The notes under the pieces are model-generated. The model made no database searches and was not told the origin of the DNA. It was given only the letters and a program-made list of their open reading frames with translations. The position numbers and the translations under genes were made by a program. This document shows, one piece after another, positions 45,086 through 56,805 of a DNA stretch of 64,000 nucleotides; positions within the stretch are counted from its first letter, which is position 1, and each line of letters starts with the position of its first letter. Source of the DNA: Symbiodinium natans (Eukaryota; Sar; Dinophyceae; Suessiales; Symbiodiniaceae); the NCBI GenBank assembly GCA_905221605.1, contig CAJNDS010000001.1, positions 167,525-231,524 on the forward strand. Direction: 5' to 3'.

Positions 45086-47065
45086 CTCTCCTCTAGGTAA
45101 GTGCCGCCCATTTGGTGTCACGCAGCCCCGGGCAGCCTCCTGCACTGCTTTCGGCAAGTACTTACAGGCCACGAGGAGAGCATGGCCACGGTGCGACAAA
45201 AACAGCTGCTGCCCTCCTTTTGCGAGCGTGTGGCAGGGCAGTCAACAGCAGTGTAGTGCTGAACCCCCCCCCCCCCCGCCCTCCCCCCCAGTAGCCGGGA
45301 CCTGGCAAAGGGATACTTGCAACACAGCCTCAAAGGGGGTCGAGAAATGCCTTCGGCATTTGTTTGCCCCCCCCGCCCTTAATCCTGATTGTCCTTTGTA
45401 AACTTTTATGCTATATGCATAGAAGGTTGACAGGATTCTAAGGTTTAGGGGTGTACGGTCCAGCGCCCTGTGATAGACAGGGTGCAGCGCCCAATGGCTT
45501 CCGACCTGTGTTCACTTCCTTAAATGTTCCAAAAAAATGTTCTTATTCAGCTGTCCGTTTGTCATGAGCAATGCGTTTTGGCTTGCAAAACGACAAGGAG
45601 GAGAACGAAGAAGATCAATGAAGCTTCATGATAACAGCATCCAGTTGGCTCACGGGAAGTCCTGTACAAAGCACTGAAATGTGACCTGTGTATTTCTGCA
45701 TGGTGTGCCTGTTCAGTGATGGCCTGGACGACATGTCTCATGCCCATCAGTTGTCTTTGCGTATATATAAAATTTTTTATTTCAAGCTTCGCCGGCCAAG
45801 CTGTAGCCTTTGTTTAATGTGGCTGGTCACTTGATTTGCGCGTTTGTGGGAGGCCGTGGGTGTTTTTGCCACATGTCCTCTTTCACCTGCATTTCGGATG
45901 GAGGGGCTGGTTCCGTTCTTTCTCATCTACCCTCGCCCTGTCGAGGTTTTGGTCTTGGGGGTGGTGGGAGGGGGTGGGGGAGCTCGGCGTGTTACTCCCA
46001 CCATGCCCGATGCAAATGGATGTTTGACGTTGCCTCTTAAGCTCCAGGACTCCGCCGCCAACTGGAAAGGCTGTGCCTCAGCTCGGGTCAGTGTGTTCTC
46101 GGTTGACGAGTGTTCTGCAAGGTCGCCTGCCGAAGACACCAGGCCGGTTTGCGTAACATGAAGCTTCCTGCAGTTCGGCAGTGGCTCTGGCAGGCTCGCT
46201 TTTCAGAGAAGCTTGGAAGAACAGCAGCGGCCCAAGGCAATTCAAAAATCTAGCGTGCGGGGAACTTCTGTGGGGAAAGCACTGGGGTTATGGCTGGGCG
46301 GATGTCGGCAAGATTGCCTTACTGCAATATGCACTGTGCAGAAGCCATCGCAGAAGTGGCATTTTGTCGTGCAGTCCACCAAATTTGCTTTCAGAGCCAG
46401 GCTCAGCTCTTGCAAGCAGGAAAGCCTCATGGTGCCAAGTGACAGCAGTACAAACGACATTTCTGGCCTGCGGAACGAAAAGAACTGCTCGAACTCCGAC
46501 CTGAGCTGTCCATGGAGCGGGGCAAGAACGTTAGTCGGAGCTACAACCCCTCACTAGGCGAGCAGGAATCAGGGCAGTGCCAGCTACCGTAAAGAAGCAC
46601 TGGACAGAGGCGTTACCGGGATGTAACAAGTGACCACTCAGGTTGGCTCCGCTTCGCAGAGGGCTTGAGCAGGCCGGCAGATGTGCGAGTTAAGGTTTGA
46701 CTATGTGCAAACCACGAAGTTTATTTGCTGGAGCTGCCGACCTGCCCACCGCAGAAATCAACTGAAGAGATGCGTCTGCTCACCAAGGCACGTTTCTGGG
46801 TGAAGTTTGTTAGGTAGCTGTTCGCTGTTAGAGTGTTAGCCGTTAGCCCTGTGGACCGAGTCTTGCAAAGTTGGTTGCAGTCGCAGGTCTTGGAGCAGGG
46901 CCGGGACGTCGCAAGCATAGTTCTCTACACAATATCTGTCTAATCTAAGCGCAAGAGGTTGTGACCCTTCACGTACGAGGCCGACACAAGTGCCGCCTTA
47001 AAGCAGCGGCTGGAGGTGTATTCAGACATGGGACTGCGCTGGTGTCAGAGCGATAAAGACATTCG

Positions 47066-47410
47066 GAACGCGATGATTTGGTAGAGGCGCTCGAAAGCAG
47101 ACTGGACAGAATGGGCATGGACATGCCCATCATGACCATCAGGCATAGCAGGGCGGGCGCGACCTGGGACAGTCCAGCTTCCTGTTGCACATTTGCAAGG
47201 CCCCCGCCGGAAAGAGCCTCATACTTCCAAGGTTTGCAGGTCATCCTGGCACGATTTCCTGCCAAGTCATGCATGCCTGCATAGAATCATTGATGTTCAC
47301 GTCTAACAGCTGCTCGTGCAGTTCTGGCAGTGGCCCAAGGTGCAGCAGACCGGGCGTCGCCTCGCAAACGGATACGAGGAGCATTCCAGAAGCACAAGAA
47401 GAACATGTAA
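47066..47410 (+). CDS. Two exon-like segments, unassigned
   Basis: Near 47071-47175 the plus strand reads ERDDLVEALESRLDRMGMDM then PIMTIRHSRAG. A possible terminal segment after CTAACAG (about 47309) reads AARAVLAVAQGAADRASPRK then RIRGAFQKHKKNM and a stop at about 47410. The first faintly recalls the N-terminal exon of ABCG/PDR transporters (LxxRLDRMG-P), but this is too short to claim. The two pieces may or may not belong together. Confidence 0.25.
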
Positions 47411-47745
47411 CACCGACGTCAGTCACCAGTTTGATCCCTGCTGGTTCAAACTGCTTCTCCGTCAGCAGAGTCATGACACCCACAATGTTCAAACGGCTTC
47501 TCCATCAACAGAGTCACTACACCCGCAAGTGAGTTGCAATCACTTGGAGTCAATGCTGTGCTAGCAAGCTGCAGTGAGCACAAACTCGAAAGCTCAACGT
47601 CAAGACAATTAAGACACTAGTCATGGCCACCGCAATCCAGATGGACGGAAGATCCATGACAAAATTGCAGCCTGCAGCAGAGGCGCAGCAAGATCCTTCT
47701 GCTCTTGTAGCCTTGTAGCTCAATGTCACCCGAGTGTCTGTCCAA

Positions 47746-48305
47746 TTAATGGCAAGGAAGCTGACGGTTTGTCGAGCTACCAACAGCATCCCATTCAGAG
47801 TTTGGTGGGTATGGGTACGGGACCCCCATTAAGCTCATCCTTAGAGGGTTCGCTGTTTTGCATTCTAGCAAAGCTTCCTCGAGGACGCGCATGTCGAATA
47901 TATCGGGGTCATCTCCCAAGATGCTGAGATTCAGCTCCAACCATTCTTGAACATTACAGAGCAGACTGCCATCAGCATCGTACACGTTCGTTTTGCAGGT
48001 GGCCGGAACGGCACGGCTAAATGCCGGCATCCCGAAACACTTGTTCCCAGGGAACAGTTATCGCGCCAGTTCTTCTTCTTTCGGCTGCAAACTTCGTCGT
48101 GCTTCCAAGTAGCATAAGTAGCAGGTATCTGCAGAATCGACATTTTTCAGTTTGTGGATGGTAGTCTTTGGCCACGTTCGGCCCGGCAGGTAGTGGTTGA
48201 CGGCTGCACCAGCCACGAACAAGCATATGCCATTCAGGAGATGTTCGTCGATTGGCACCTCGCTCTCCGAAAGAGCACTAAACTCCTTATGCATCTTCTG
48301 ACAGA
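47746..48305 (-). CDS. Minus-strand exon pair, unassigned protein
   Basis: On the minus strand, after ATCTGTCAG, the frame reads KMHKEFSALSESEVPIDEHL, LNGICLFVAGAAVNHYLPGR and IHKLKNVDSADTCYLCYLEA (48300 to about 48090). A second segment reads CNVQEWLELNLSILGDDPDI, FDMRVLEEALLECKTANPLR and GVPYPYPPNSEWDAVG (47950 to 47780). Both look like real protein and are separated by a possible intron near 48055-48005. The gene would point away from the membrane-protein gene on the plus strand, forming a head-to-head pair. No family is recognised. Confidence 0.35.
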
Positions 48306-48369
48306 TAGAAGAGTAAGAATTATGTGATAAATGATAAATGCGTGGTGATGTTCCGGTGTTGTGTTGCGA

Positions 48370-48766
48370 GAGGTTTCCACATGGGCTCAAGTTGAAGTTC
48401 AAGATCAAGGCCGGGGCTCAGAAGTTGGAGGTCGCCGTGAACGAGAAGGTGTTGGTTTCAAAGCATTTGTCAAAGCTTTTGGAAGAGGACGTCACGGGGC
48501 TTTGGCCGACAGATAAAGCAAAGATCAAGGCTGAGATTCGTGGTTGGCTTGAGGATTCGCCTAAGGAGCTACTCCAAAAGGCGACTTTGCGGGACCCCTC
48601 TGTGAGAGAGAAGACAGGAAGCAGCTGGTTTGAGATCATCGGCTCCATCATAGTCATCCTCTCCATCGGTATCGGTATATACACATTGACCTACTTTATG
48701 GCAATGGGTCTTAAGTCGGGGCCCAGTGCGGAGACCGAGCCTCTGGTGGACAACTATGAGCTCTGA
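48370..48766 (+). CDS. Small protein with one C-terminal membrane segment
   Basis: After a possible AG at about 48371 the frame reads FPHGLKLKFKIKAGAQKLEV, VNEKVLVSKHLSKLLEED and DKAKIKAEIRGWLEDSPKEL, then a hydrophobic stretch IIGSIIVILSIGIGIYTLTY followed by FMAMGL and a short acidic tail ending VDNYEL. The cytosolic-type helical part plus one membrane helix near the C-terminus suggests a membrane-anchored protein. The family is unknown. The 5' end is uncertain, and the upstream part of the same open frame (48338 on) overlaps the start of the minus-strand gene. Confidence 0.5.
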
Positions 48767-50770
48767 GGCAGCAGGAGGTTGTACAGAGAGAGAGAGAGTG
48801 TGCATGTGAAGTTGAACTGTTTGCACATGTTTGCGCCGTCACGTGGGCCAAAAATGCTTGCCTCGTCTTGCCTGCCTTTCTGTGGAGTTAATTCCGAACA
48901 GAGCTGGCTGACAGTTTGGGAAGTTTATTTGTGCGAGGATGAGCCCCACCAGGGCAAACTGCACCTCGTCGATCCCAAGCCAAATGCTCAGCACATCTCA
49001 GCAGATTGTGGCAGAATAGTTCTGGAAATAGTTTTGGCAAAGGGGTTTTCTGGCAAGACACCAAGTTCACAGGCTAAAAAAGGCTGCGTATGGCTGCGTG
49101 TTCAGTGCGTATTCGCTTTGAGCTTTCCGAGGCCGCTGCTTCGTCGTATTCCCTGAGTGTGGAACGTGTGGAAAGCGTGGGAGCACGATGCGGCAGGACA
49201 ATACAGTAACAATACATCAGTCTGCCTCCATCTTAACATCTTAAGACCTGTCTGCCTAGATTTCAGACAACGTCAGAGGCTGTCTTACATGTCTTACGTT
49301 CGAGGGAGCTTCTTGTAGAGTCTGAGTCGGTGAGCTTTTTGGGAGAGATACCAACACTGCAGGCACCGTTCAAGTGCATACGACATGTTTATGAGGCAAT
49401 CAGCATTGTCGAGGGTCCCTTGTTTGTAGTAGGAGTGAGTGATAGGATGATGTGGCTGACCGCGGCAGCTCCGGTCATCCGGTGTCCTCCGCTGTTACTC
49501 CGCGTTGCTGTCACAGTGATCTTGTGGAAATCTGTGTGTGTGAGTCGTTTTTCTGAAAGTTTAGCGAGGTGCACCTGCCACCACGAGAGTCCGAGATGAT
49601 TCGTCATGGCCAAGCTAGTTTTCTATTAGGCCCCAGCAAGAACGGACCTTATCTATACCTTCGGAGGTGCTAGTCACGATGCGGATTTGAGGCATGGGCA
49701 ACGCTTGTCCCAACAAATCCTACAAACAATAAAGCCAGCCAGAAGAACACTAGTGACACGAGAGGCAGCCCTGCCACTGAGACCCCGACAGAACTTTTTT
49801 GATTTTTTTCGGTCGTGTTTCATCGTTGAAAATGGGAGTCTTCACGTCCGCCGACGTCTGCATGAAGTCTCTTCAAAGCTATGTTGTTCTGCCTCGTATT
49901 CATGACAGCCGAGGGCAACATCAGTAAACAAGAGGCTGGCAGTGGGCGCCCCGTCTACTTCTGTAATTTTTTGTACGTAGCACAAGGAGCCCACGTTGAA
50001 TGTGGCACTTTTTTACTCCCCACTGACTCGCAAGACTCAAGAAAATCGGGGCAGTGATTGAGAGTCGCTGCTTCACAGGCGTAGACATCAAGTGGCGCCC
50101 GCCAGCACATTTTGTAAATTCTAGTAGTACCGAGGTTCCCCCCCAGCCTCTCCCCATACGTCGTGAAATGGAGAGGAATCTTCAGCAGAGTATGCAATAG
50201 CTGTTTAAATATTTATGAGGTGCAGCACCTCCGCACTCTGCAGACATGGCACTACACGGCGCTGCAGCTGCTACTGCGCCTGCCACCACGTACCATATGT
50301 ACCCTCCGTTCTTGGTAACTGCTGGCATCTGTTGACTGTACTGTCGCGGATTGAGGCCTTAAGGGCGCTTGTCGTCCTGGTGGGTTGCTCGCGCGACTCC
50401 TCTGCTTGGAGGGTAGCAAAGACATAAGTAGCAAGTAGCATCGCTACCTAGCCTTTGCAGCCTGTGACACCTGTGCGAAGAAATAAAGAGCTTGTTGTAC
50501 AGATCGGGAAGTCCTGTTCTGGCTTCGTGCTCCCACTTGTAGCGCAGGCGCTGTTATGCTGCAAGCCGCTTACAGACTCCGCACGGCAAAACGACAAAGT
50601 GCGTCTGCAGAGCCGATACAGCGAATATCGGTTGAAATGCAGGCGTTCTTCACTGTAGGGCACAGCAGAGTGTTGTTCATGATGTCAATGGCTGGTGGGT
50701 ACGGCATGAATGGAGCACCTTGCCGCACCTTGCCTGACAATTTTCAGCACATCGGCTCAGGTCTGCTAGG
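48767..50770. other. Spacer before the ITPase gene
   Basis: I see no gene that I can support. Open frames at 48779-49156, 49330-49599 and 49687-49905 have no recognisable content. Confidence 0.45.
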
Positions 50771-51750
50771 ATGCAACAGCATGCTGAACAGGATCGCAAA
50801 GATGGCCCCCAAGATGGCAAGTTATGCTTGCGGTTCGTGACAACGAACCGCGGCAAGTTGGACTTCTTGCGCATAGTACTTGAATCCACGCTAGATGGCG
50901 TCTTGGATTCCATCGCTCCCCGACGGCATTTCTCATCGCTTCGCTTTAAATTCTCATTCTGCGTCATGCCCCTCTCTCTTTCCAAATAAGTTTGCAATAC
51001 GTAGTACGGCTGAAGGAGATGTGCGACGTGGAGTTGCCAGAGATGCAAGCAGACTCTGTCGCCAAGATTTGCACAGCAAAAGCGGAGGCAGCTTTCCAAC
51101 TGCTCGGTGGCAATGTGGTTGTGCAGGACAGTTGCGGGACATGGCAGGACTGTCGAGTTGTGGCAAGGGGCTCAAGTGATGCCGTTGCAGGACAGTGGCT
51201 TTGTCATTGAAGCGTTGAATGGCTTCCCAGGGCCCTACACAAAGTATGTGCTGTCAACTATTGGCGTGGATGGTATATTGAAACTCATGGAGGGTCAACC
51301 AAATCGTCGATGTGGCTTTGCTGCTTGTGTTGGTTTTGCAGACTCAGACGGTCGCATCCACATTTTCGAAGAACCGGTGCAATACTTCGGCAACTTGCGA
51401 GAGTCCAGGGCTTCGACGCGGGAGGGCTCTGAAATTGGCAGAGCTTGGGGGAATGCTCCTTGGCACACTCCCTCAGGCTTTGCGGCTTAGCATGTTTGTG
51501 CCCGCACTGTAGCTTAGCCTAGTGAAATGCAGAGACCGTGGCTTTCCCAGAGCCTGCTGATGAGCCTGCTGATGAGGAGTCAGGCCAGCTGTTCGAAGTT
51601 TTTGCGCCAGATGATGCGGCGGTGGCGGAAGCTGATGGTCTAGGTCCGACAGGTCCGACAGGTCCGACACTGGCAGAGATGTCCGAGAAGCAGCTGACCA
51701 CTTATCGGCAACAGCGTCATTCGGCCTTCAAGGCTCACCAGAAGTACTAA
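50771..51750 (+). CDS. Ham1/RdgB-family inosine triphosphate pyrophosphatase, divergent C-terminus
   Basis: The family hydrolyses ITP, dITP and XTP to monophosphates, keeping deaminated purines out of nucleic acids. Exon 1 from ATG 50771 reads LCLRFVTTNRGKLDFLRIVL, carrying the family's TxNxxK signature. Exon 2 (about 50995-51127) reads VVRLKEMCDVELPEMQADSV and AAFQLLGGNVVVQ. Exon 3 from about 51190 reads DSGFVIEALNGFPGPYTKYV, GVDGILKLMEGQPNRRCGFA and SDGRIHIFEEP, matching the DTGL-ALNG-PGPY core with its catalytic Asp. The last exon (about 51538-51750) ends LAEMSEKQLTTYRQQRHSAF and KAHQKY. The FGWDP segment and the SHR triad usual here are not recognisable, and three GPT units are inserted. 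The 3' exon structure is uncertain. Confidence 0.8.
51644..51670 (+). repeat. Nine-base coding repeat, three copies (GPT)
   Basis: GGTCCGACA repeats three times in the last ITPase exon (the last copy followed by CTGG), encoding Gly-Pro-Thr units before the LAEM motif. Confidence 0.85.
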
Positions 51751-52444
51751 TTGTGCGTACTCGTGCTTCCGGCTTAGTTTTTCGTATGGCTTCAGAGGGA
51801 AAAAGGTGTTCGTCGTGGGGTGGATGATAGCGCCACATTCTGGCCGACATTTTGTGAGTTCGGAAGGTGTTTGGAAATTGGCTGCTGGAAGTATATGGCC
51901 ACAAATCGGCGGCGACACTTGAACAAGATTAATGAGGATTTATGTCAAAATGACGTGAAGGTTGCTTTGCTCGTGGCCTAATTTGTGAGGAATGGCGCCA
52001 AAGTACGTTGCCAAAATGTTGTCTTTAGCACGCCAGTTTTCCTGGGTCGAGACACATGTCGACATGTGCTGTGAACAAGCACAGCCGCGCCCAGTCGGAT
52101 TTGCTGTGCTCATGGTTTAAAAGCATGTGTTCGACTGCATGTTCAAGCTTCCGATTCTGAAGGGGTTCAGGGGTTAGGCTTGTGTGCTTGCACCTCACGC
52201 TGAGGGCTAGGTTCCTGGTTAGGTTTGTTTCAGTGGGGCCATAATGATCTTCGGGAAGAAGTGCGAGGAGGAGATTTCTAGAATGTAGATCCTGGACTTA
52301 AATCCCCATAAGTAGGGTTGGGAAGATCATTCGGACATCAGGCTCTGTTTAGGTTTTCTGCGGCGGGAGGGTCTGGTCTTCCATCGTAGTAGATCAGTAG
52401 ATGTCAGGATGTGAAGCACTCTCGCTTCTGGGACTGTCCGGAAC
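51751..52444. other. Spacer after the ITPase gene
   Basis: I see no coding segment or repeat here that I can support. Confidence 0.4.
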
Positions 52445-53251
52445 TTGTTGGGTGGGTCTATAGAGTCCATGCAAGGGCGAGTCTCCGGGCTTTGGCACCC
52501 TTTGCTTGCACAACTTGTGCGTACTCGGGATTGCCAACTTCTTTGCAGCTTGCCCGTCTCTTTGTATCAAGAAGCTTCCCGGGCAAAGATGTTGCAAGCA
52601 TCTCGCATGCGAAAGCGTAAGAGATAGAGATGTAGATCCGCAGAATGAATAATGCGTATGTAGATGACACAGAGAGACCACCCAAAAGGTTAACACTTCT
52701 TTCGACAGGAAACTGTCGTGGCAGCCTTCCAGTTATGCAGAAGCTCTCTGCATCAGATGCTGCTTCGCCAACACAGGTTCAGTCTCGCCTGTTGAAGGGC
52801 CCATCGTTTGCAGATGTGGTGATCCAGGACGCGATTTTTTGTGCACATCTCAACATGTGCCCCTGACCAAGCCGACCAAGCCGACTATGTAGAAGTGAGG
52901 AAGTGGCACGGTTGGCACGCGAAGTTCAAGCTATTCAGCGTGATCGGGATGCAGCTCGAATTCGCATGCCAGAAACCTGTTGCCTGTTTTTTGGGAATGG
53001 GTTTTGTTATGCTCCTTGCGCATGGAGGGCGCTTTGCGGCTCAGGCACTCCTGCGTCAGATGGAGGACTTCAAAGCTGCTTTTGCTGATGACAACTGTCC
53101 TGAGATGCTTGTGAATGTTGCGAGCCTGCTACTGCTGCAGGCCTTGCGTGCTGAAGTGCGTGAGATGAAGTTGGCCCGAAGTGGCCCACCAGTCCGAGTA
53201 GCCTTGCATCGAATGTCGGAAAGTCAAGGTTTCGCGGAAAGATGCGACTAG
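52445..53251 (+). CDS. Coiled-coil-like exons, unassigned
   Basis: Plus-strand pieces read SIESMQGRVSGLWHPLLAQL (about 52454) with QEASRAKMLQASRMRKRKR before a stop. Further pieces are QVQSRLLKGPSFADVVIQDA (about 52779), EEVARLAREVQAIQRDRDAA (about 52893, a clear heptad-like helix) and RQMEDFKAAFADDNCPEMLV (about 53053). They are in different frames, as exons would be. Function is unknown. The minus strand at 53139-53336 is also open (SPEEAEHARRALAAAFHHPE), so the strand of the last part is not certain. Confidence 0.3.
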
Positions 53252-53379
53252 CATGTTCTGCTTCAGGGTGATGGAAAGCTGCGGCAAGGGCACGTCGAGC
53301 ATGTTCCGCTTCTTCAGGCGAGTCGAAGAGTACACCTATATAGGGTCTTGTTTTCGGGGGGGGGGGGGGCGAAGACGAA

Positions 53380-53680
53380 ACTGCGAAGAAGCTGTTTGCA
53401 AGGACCTGAATCTCAAATTGCGAGCCAAGAAGAAAATTGAAGGCGAAAATCGGCCCACAAACTCCGGACGAAGACGACATTCGGTGGCGCGAAACATTGA
53501 AGACGAACTTGGGCCCCGAAGACGCGAAACTCGACCACGAAGACATTTGCGCCTGTCCAGGCTTAGATTGTTCTTACAACAGAAGGAAATTGGGCCCCGA
53601 AGCCGAAATTCAGCCCCAAGATGAAACTCGGCCCCGAAGGCGAAAAGTCGCCCCCCAAAAACACGAGACGAAATGTGGTG
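53380..53680. repeat. Degenerate GGCCCCGAAG-CGAAA repeat
   Basis: The motif CGAA recurs every 10-20 bp, with better copies GGGCCCCGAAGACGCGAAAC, GGGCCCCGAAGCCGAAAT and CGGCCCCGAAGGCGAAAAG. It gives Arg/Glu-rich open frames on the plus strand that I do not call a gene. Confidence 0.55.
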
Positions 53681-53869
53681 CGACAAAGGCCACCACAGGA
53701 ACGTCGGCCCAAGCGCTGCTAGTGCGCATGTTCCGGGCGGTCTCTGGAGCGTTTCGGGTCGGCATTTCTGTCCCGCCCTCAACAAAATCAACAAATCCCG
53801 GCATAGAGTGGGAGGCCGCGAACCCCCCCCACCCCCCCAAACCGGCTTCTTTCTACCAGTGCAGGCTTG

Positions 53870-54015
53870 CTTTGTAAGCAACATCAATCAGCCCATGGAG
53901 AAGGCCTTCGTTTTGAATCATGCGATCCTTTCCAAACCCTTCGTGCTAGCATTGTGTTAGCAAATGGGGGGGGGGATGGGGGGGGGCCTGCACTCCCCCT
54001 AAGCCTACGCTTTTG
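53870..54015. repeat. Single copy of the 43-kb tandem repeat family
   Basis: The segments GAATCATGCGATCCTTTCCAA, trimmed here to its core ATGCGATCCTTTCCAA, then GTTAGCAAATGGGG, GGCCTGCACTCCCCC and CTTTTGTTTAGCTC follow the same order as units at 43.1-43.66 kb. Confidence 0.6.
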
Positions 54016-54179
54016 TTTAGCTCTAGCCCGCGCAAGTTTGCTGATCATGCCACGACGAGGACGTGCATTAAACATGTATGAGCAGATGAGGTGGTCGGGC
54101 GAGATGGCATCTCATTGGAACGTATCGTTGAGCAGGCGGTGCCGTACACCATCGTTGAGACGCAGGGCTGAAGGCATCG

Positions 54180-54850
54180 CTAAGAAGAGTTCTCCAGAGC
54201 GCCATGCCGCCATGCTGAGGATACCGGAGGGCATTCACAGCTTTGAGCTCCTGGAGTGGCTTGGTGATGTGAGTGAAGAAAGACTGGGATGCTGAGCCTT
54301 GCCTTGTGCTCTTCTTTTCTGATGCTGGGCACCTTCTTGACCCAAATATGCCATGCAGGTTGAAGAAGCCTGTCCTTATTCGCCGTAGCATGGCCGCCCG
54401 CAAATCTGACACAGTGCTCATGGGACGCTGGCCTGTCAACATCTGCATGAATACAGCTTGGTTGGAGTTCAGGAAGCCCTTCATGCTGTTGTGTGCCTCC
54501 TGGCCCCGGACAGCCAAGGAAGCATAGTGATAGCATCTCGCGGAGTGAAGATTGAATCAGTATGCTTCCGTTGTGACCGGGAGTCCCACTACACACAGAT
54601 GATAACCGTGGGCACGTCGGATTGCGTCCTGGCTGTATTTCATGTGCGTTGAGAACAGCGAAGGAATGTCAATATGAGCTCTTGTGGCACTTTCTTCACG
54701 TCCACTCGCTCGGCCCAGGTTTCATTGATGCTACTGAGGCCGAGCTTGTTGATTGCGACAGCAATATGAGTCTTGTGGTAAAAAGTGGAGCGCCGGTGAT
54801 TCGGCACTGCAGCTTCCAAGTTCACGGCAACTCATCTGCAAAGCAAGTGG
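54180..54850 (+). CDS. Possible right-handed beta-helix protein, exons
   Basis: The pieces are SPERHAAMLRIPEGIHSFEL with LEWLGDVSEE (about 54190-54280), QEALHAVVCLLAPDSQGSIV with IASRGVKIESVCFRCDRESH and ITVGTSDCVL (about 54467-54640), and FIDATEAELVDCDSNMSLVV with KSGAPVIRHCSFQVHG (about 54721-54830). Short alternating beta segments ending in C-x-F (VCF, HCSF) recall parallel beta-helix repeats of FBXO11/SHCBP1-type proteins. The match is by pattern only. Neighbouring exons were not found. Confidence 0.3.
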
Positions 54851-55618
54851 GTCACACGACGTCATGAGACCATTGCGGCTTACTGAGATGCCAGTGTGTG
54901 TGTTTCGTCCGTTGAGGTGAACTGAATGATCAAGGGCTGCGGGCGAGCCTGAACAGCTGCATCTGGCTGGGAAGGGACACCGCCGCCACTGTCGAGACGC
55001 TTGGGGCGAAACAGAAAGAAGAAAGACAAACATAAGGCAAACCAACTCCCCCCCCCTCCCCCCCCCACGCCATGCAGCCAACACAAACGCAGAACCATGA
55101 GATGGACGAAACAGCGCACCAAATGCCGTTCTTGGAAGCCCAGCTTGACCACCCCTGACGCCATACAATACTTGGAGATCGTAGCAGTACTTCGCAGACT
55201 CGGCATCTCAAGGGGGCAACCAGTCAACGACTGGCAAGGCTGAAGGGATGCGGAAGCAGCAGCAGACACATGGAGTCAACTGGTCGCACCCGAGCCCCTG
55301 CCGAACACCCTTTCCCACAACGAACACAATGTCAGTGCCTTGATGCCTTGAGCACTTGCCGAACAAATCGTGCGTTGAGAGAGCTCGACGAATGGATGGG
55401 CCACAAGGGGGAGGAGATGGAGAAGCGCATTCTGAACAGAACAGCTGGAGCAGAGCACAGGCGTAGGATGGCAGTACGTGCCAGCAGCGACTGTGACAGG
55501 CCATGACAGGTTTGTGGGGAGGGTGTGGCTGGAGGAACCCCCCCCCAAGTTCCAAGAATAGCAGGTCCCTTCCCTAAAGCCGCAAGCAAGAAAGAGAAAG
55601 CACAGAAGAAGAGATAAC

Positions 55619-55885
55619 ATGGCGGTGGCACCGAGCTTTGTTGACGAGCAGCTGAGTTCCTGTTTCATCGATGGGCGAGCTCACCGGGCTCATGCCTTCT
55701 CGATCGATGACAATGCGTGGGGCAAGTTGCGGCGGAATGTGGTTTGCGGATCAACCGAACATCCTGCATTTCACAGAGGATCTTTTGGCAACTGTGACTT
55801 GGACAACAGCAATGACTCTTGGACTTTGGCACGGAAGCGCTGTGTGAGGGAAGCCGTGAAGCGAAGTTTGTCAACCTTGCGCTGA
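55619..55885 (+). CDS. Small ORF, unassigned
   Basis: An ATG frame of 88 codons reads MAVAPSFVDEQLSSCFIDGR, AHAFSIDDNAWGKLRRNVVC and ARKRCVREAVKRSLSTLR. The composition is balanced, and the upstream sequence is purine-rich, as in a possible 5' UTR. No family is recognised; an internal intron is possible. Confidence 0.3.
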   Translation: MAVAPSFVDEQLSSCFIDGRAHRAHAFSIDDNAWGKLRRNVVCGSTEHPAFHRGSFGNCDLDNSNDSWTLARKRCVREAVKRSLSTLR

Positions 55886-56570
55886 GTTCACAAGGGTCGG
55901 GCTGTGTCGGACTAGTAACTAGTGTTCATCGGCCAGCATCGGGAGCTTACCGGGTCTGGCGGCCAGAGTCGTAGACGTAATGAAACGTTCGAGATGGTTC
56001 GAACCTCATATCTTCATTGGTTCAGGGATTTTTGAACTGATGTTTGCCTGCCATGTCTTCAGCAGCCAACGCTTCAAACCACTAACCGGCGCAAGTAGCC
56101 CAGGAGATCAACTGTCCAGTGTACCACGGAGTTCGGAAGCTTCGATCGTTGGAGCAAAGTCACCCAACATCACCTACAGCTCCGATGAGGCTGCATGGCT
56201 GCATGCGCCATTTCGTGTCATCGCTGGCTTCTTTGGATCACTTGTGCTGCTTGTGCACGTGACTCTGCGTGTTCGGGAGAGGGGCGTGTCCTATGCATGC
56301 GGAGGTGTTTACTTAAACGCATAGGCAAGCTGGTCTTCGACTTTTTTTCCTTGTCATCTCAACGTTTTCCAATCTGTCCACCCTCCCAGTCGGCGTGTTC
56401 CCGAGAGACTCCCTTCCAGACCCGAGCAAGTGGAGCCAAGTGGTCCAACGAAAAAAGCGAGTGCTTCGAAACAGGGCAGAACAAGCCTCCCTCTTCATGT
56501 TTTTTCCCGAAAGCTTCAGCGAAGGGTTCTTCGGAAAAAAAAAAACGTTCGCCCAAGCACACCAGCCTTA
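55886..56570. other. Spacer before the minisatellite cluster
   Basis: I see no gene that I can support. An open frame at 55980-56324 has a hydrophobic stretch (FRVIAGFFGSLVLLVHVTL) but no recognised family. Confidence 0.35.
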
Positions 56571-56574
56571 CCAT

Positions 56575-56715
56575 CAGCAGCACAGTACCGTCACCACACT
56601 AATCACTACGCTACCACCACACTACCACCACCACACTTCCATCAGCACACTACCACCACCACACTACCATCGCACTACTTGTACCACCACCACACTACCA
56701 TCACCACAGTGCCAT
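56575..56715 (+). repeat. Minisatellite of ACTACCACCAC type, first array
   Basis: CACTACCACCAC and CACTACCATCAC variants repeat for about 140 bp. The array starts with CACTAATCACTACGCTACC and is followed after about 30 bp by CTATTAAATTC. Confidence 0.85.
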
Positions 56716-56805
56716 CTCGGCTGCATCGCTTCTGTACGCTGTCTATTAAATTCTCTCTTATTTGTTAAGCTGGGGTGGGTTTCGCCGCGGCTAGCGCGAT
56801 GCAGC

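Larger units (their letters stand above)
41600..47065. other. Repeat-dominated region
   Basis: I see no recognised gene. Three satellite-like arrays (43.09-43.66, 43.67-43.86 and 44.57-45.09 kb) dominate, with a C-run at 45265-45290. Open frames at 41817-42125, 45844-46161 and 46213-46557 are unassigned. Confidence 0.45.

Noticed and set aside
55990-56015. GGTTCGAACC, a match to a tRNA B box
   Set aside because: No A box or cloverleaf-compatible arms lie upstream. The match is simply a short palindrome.
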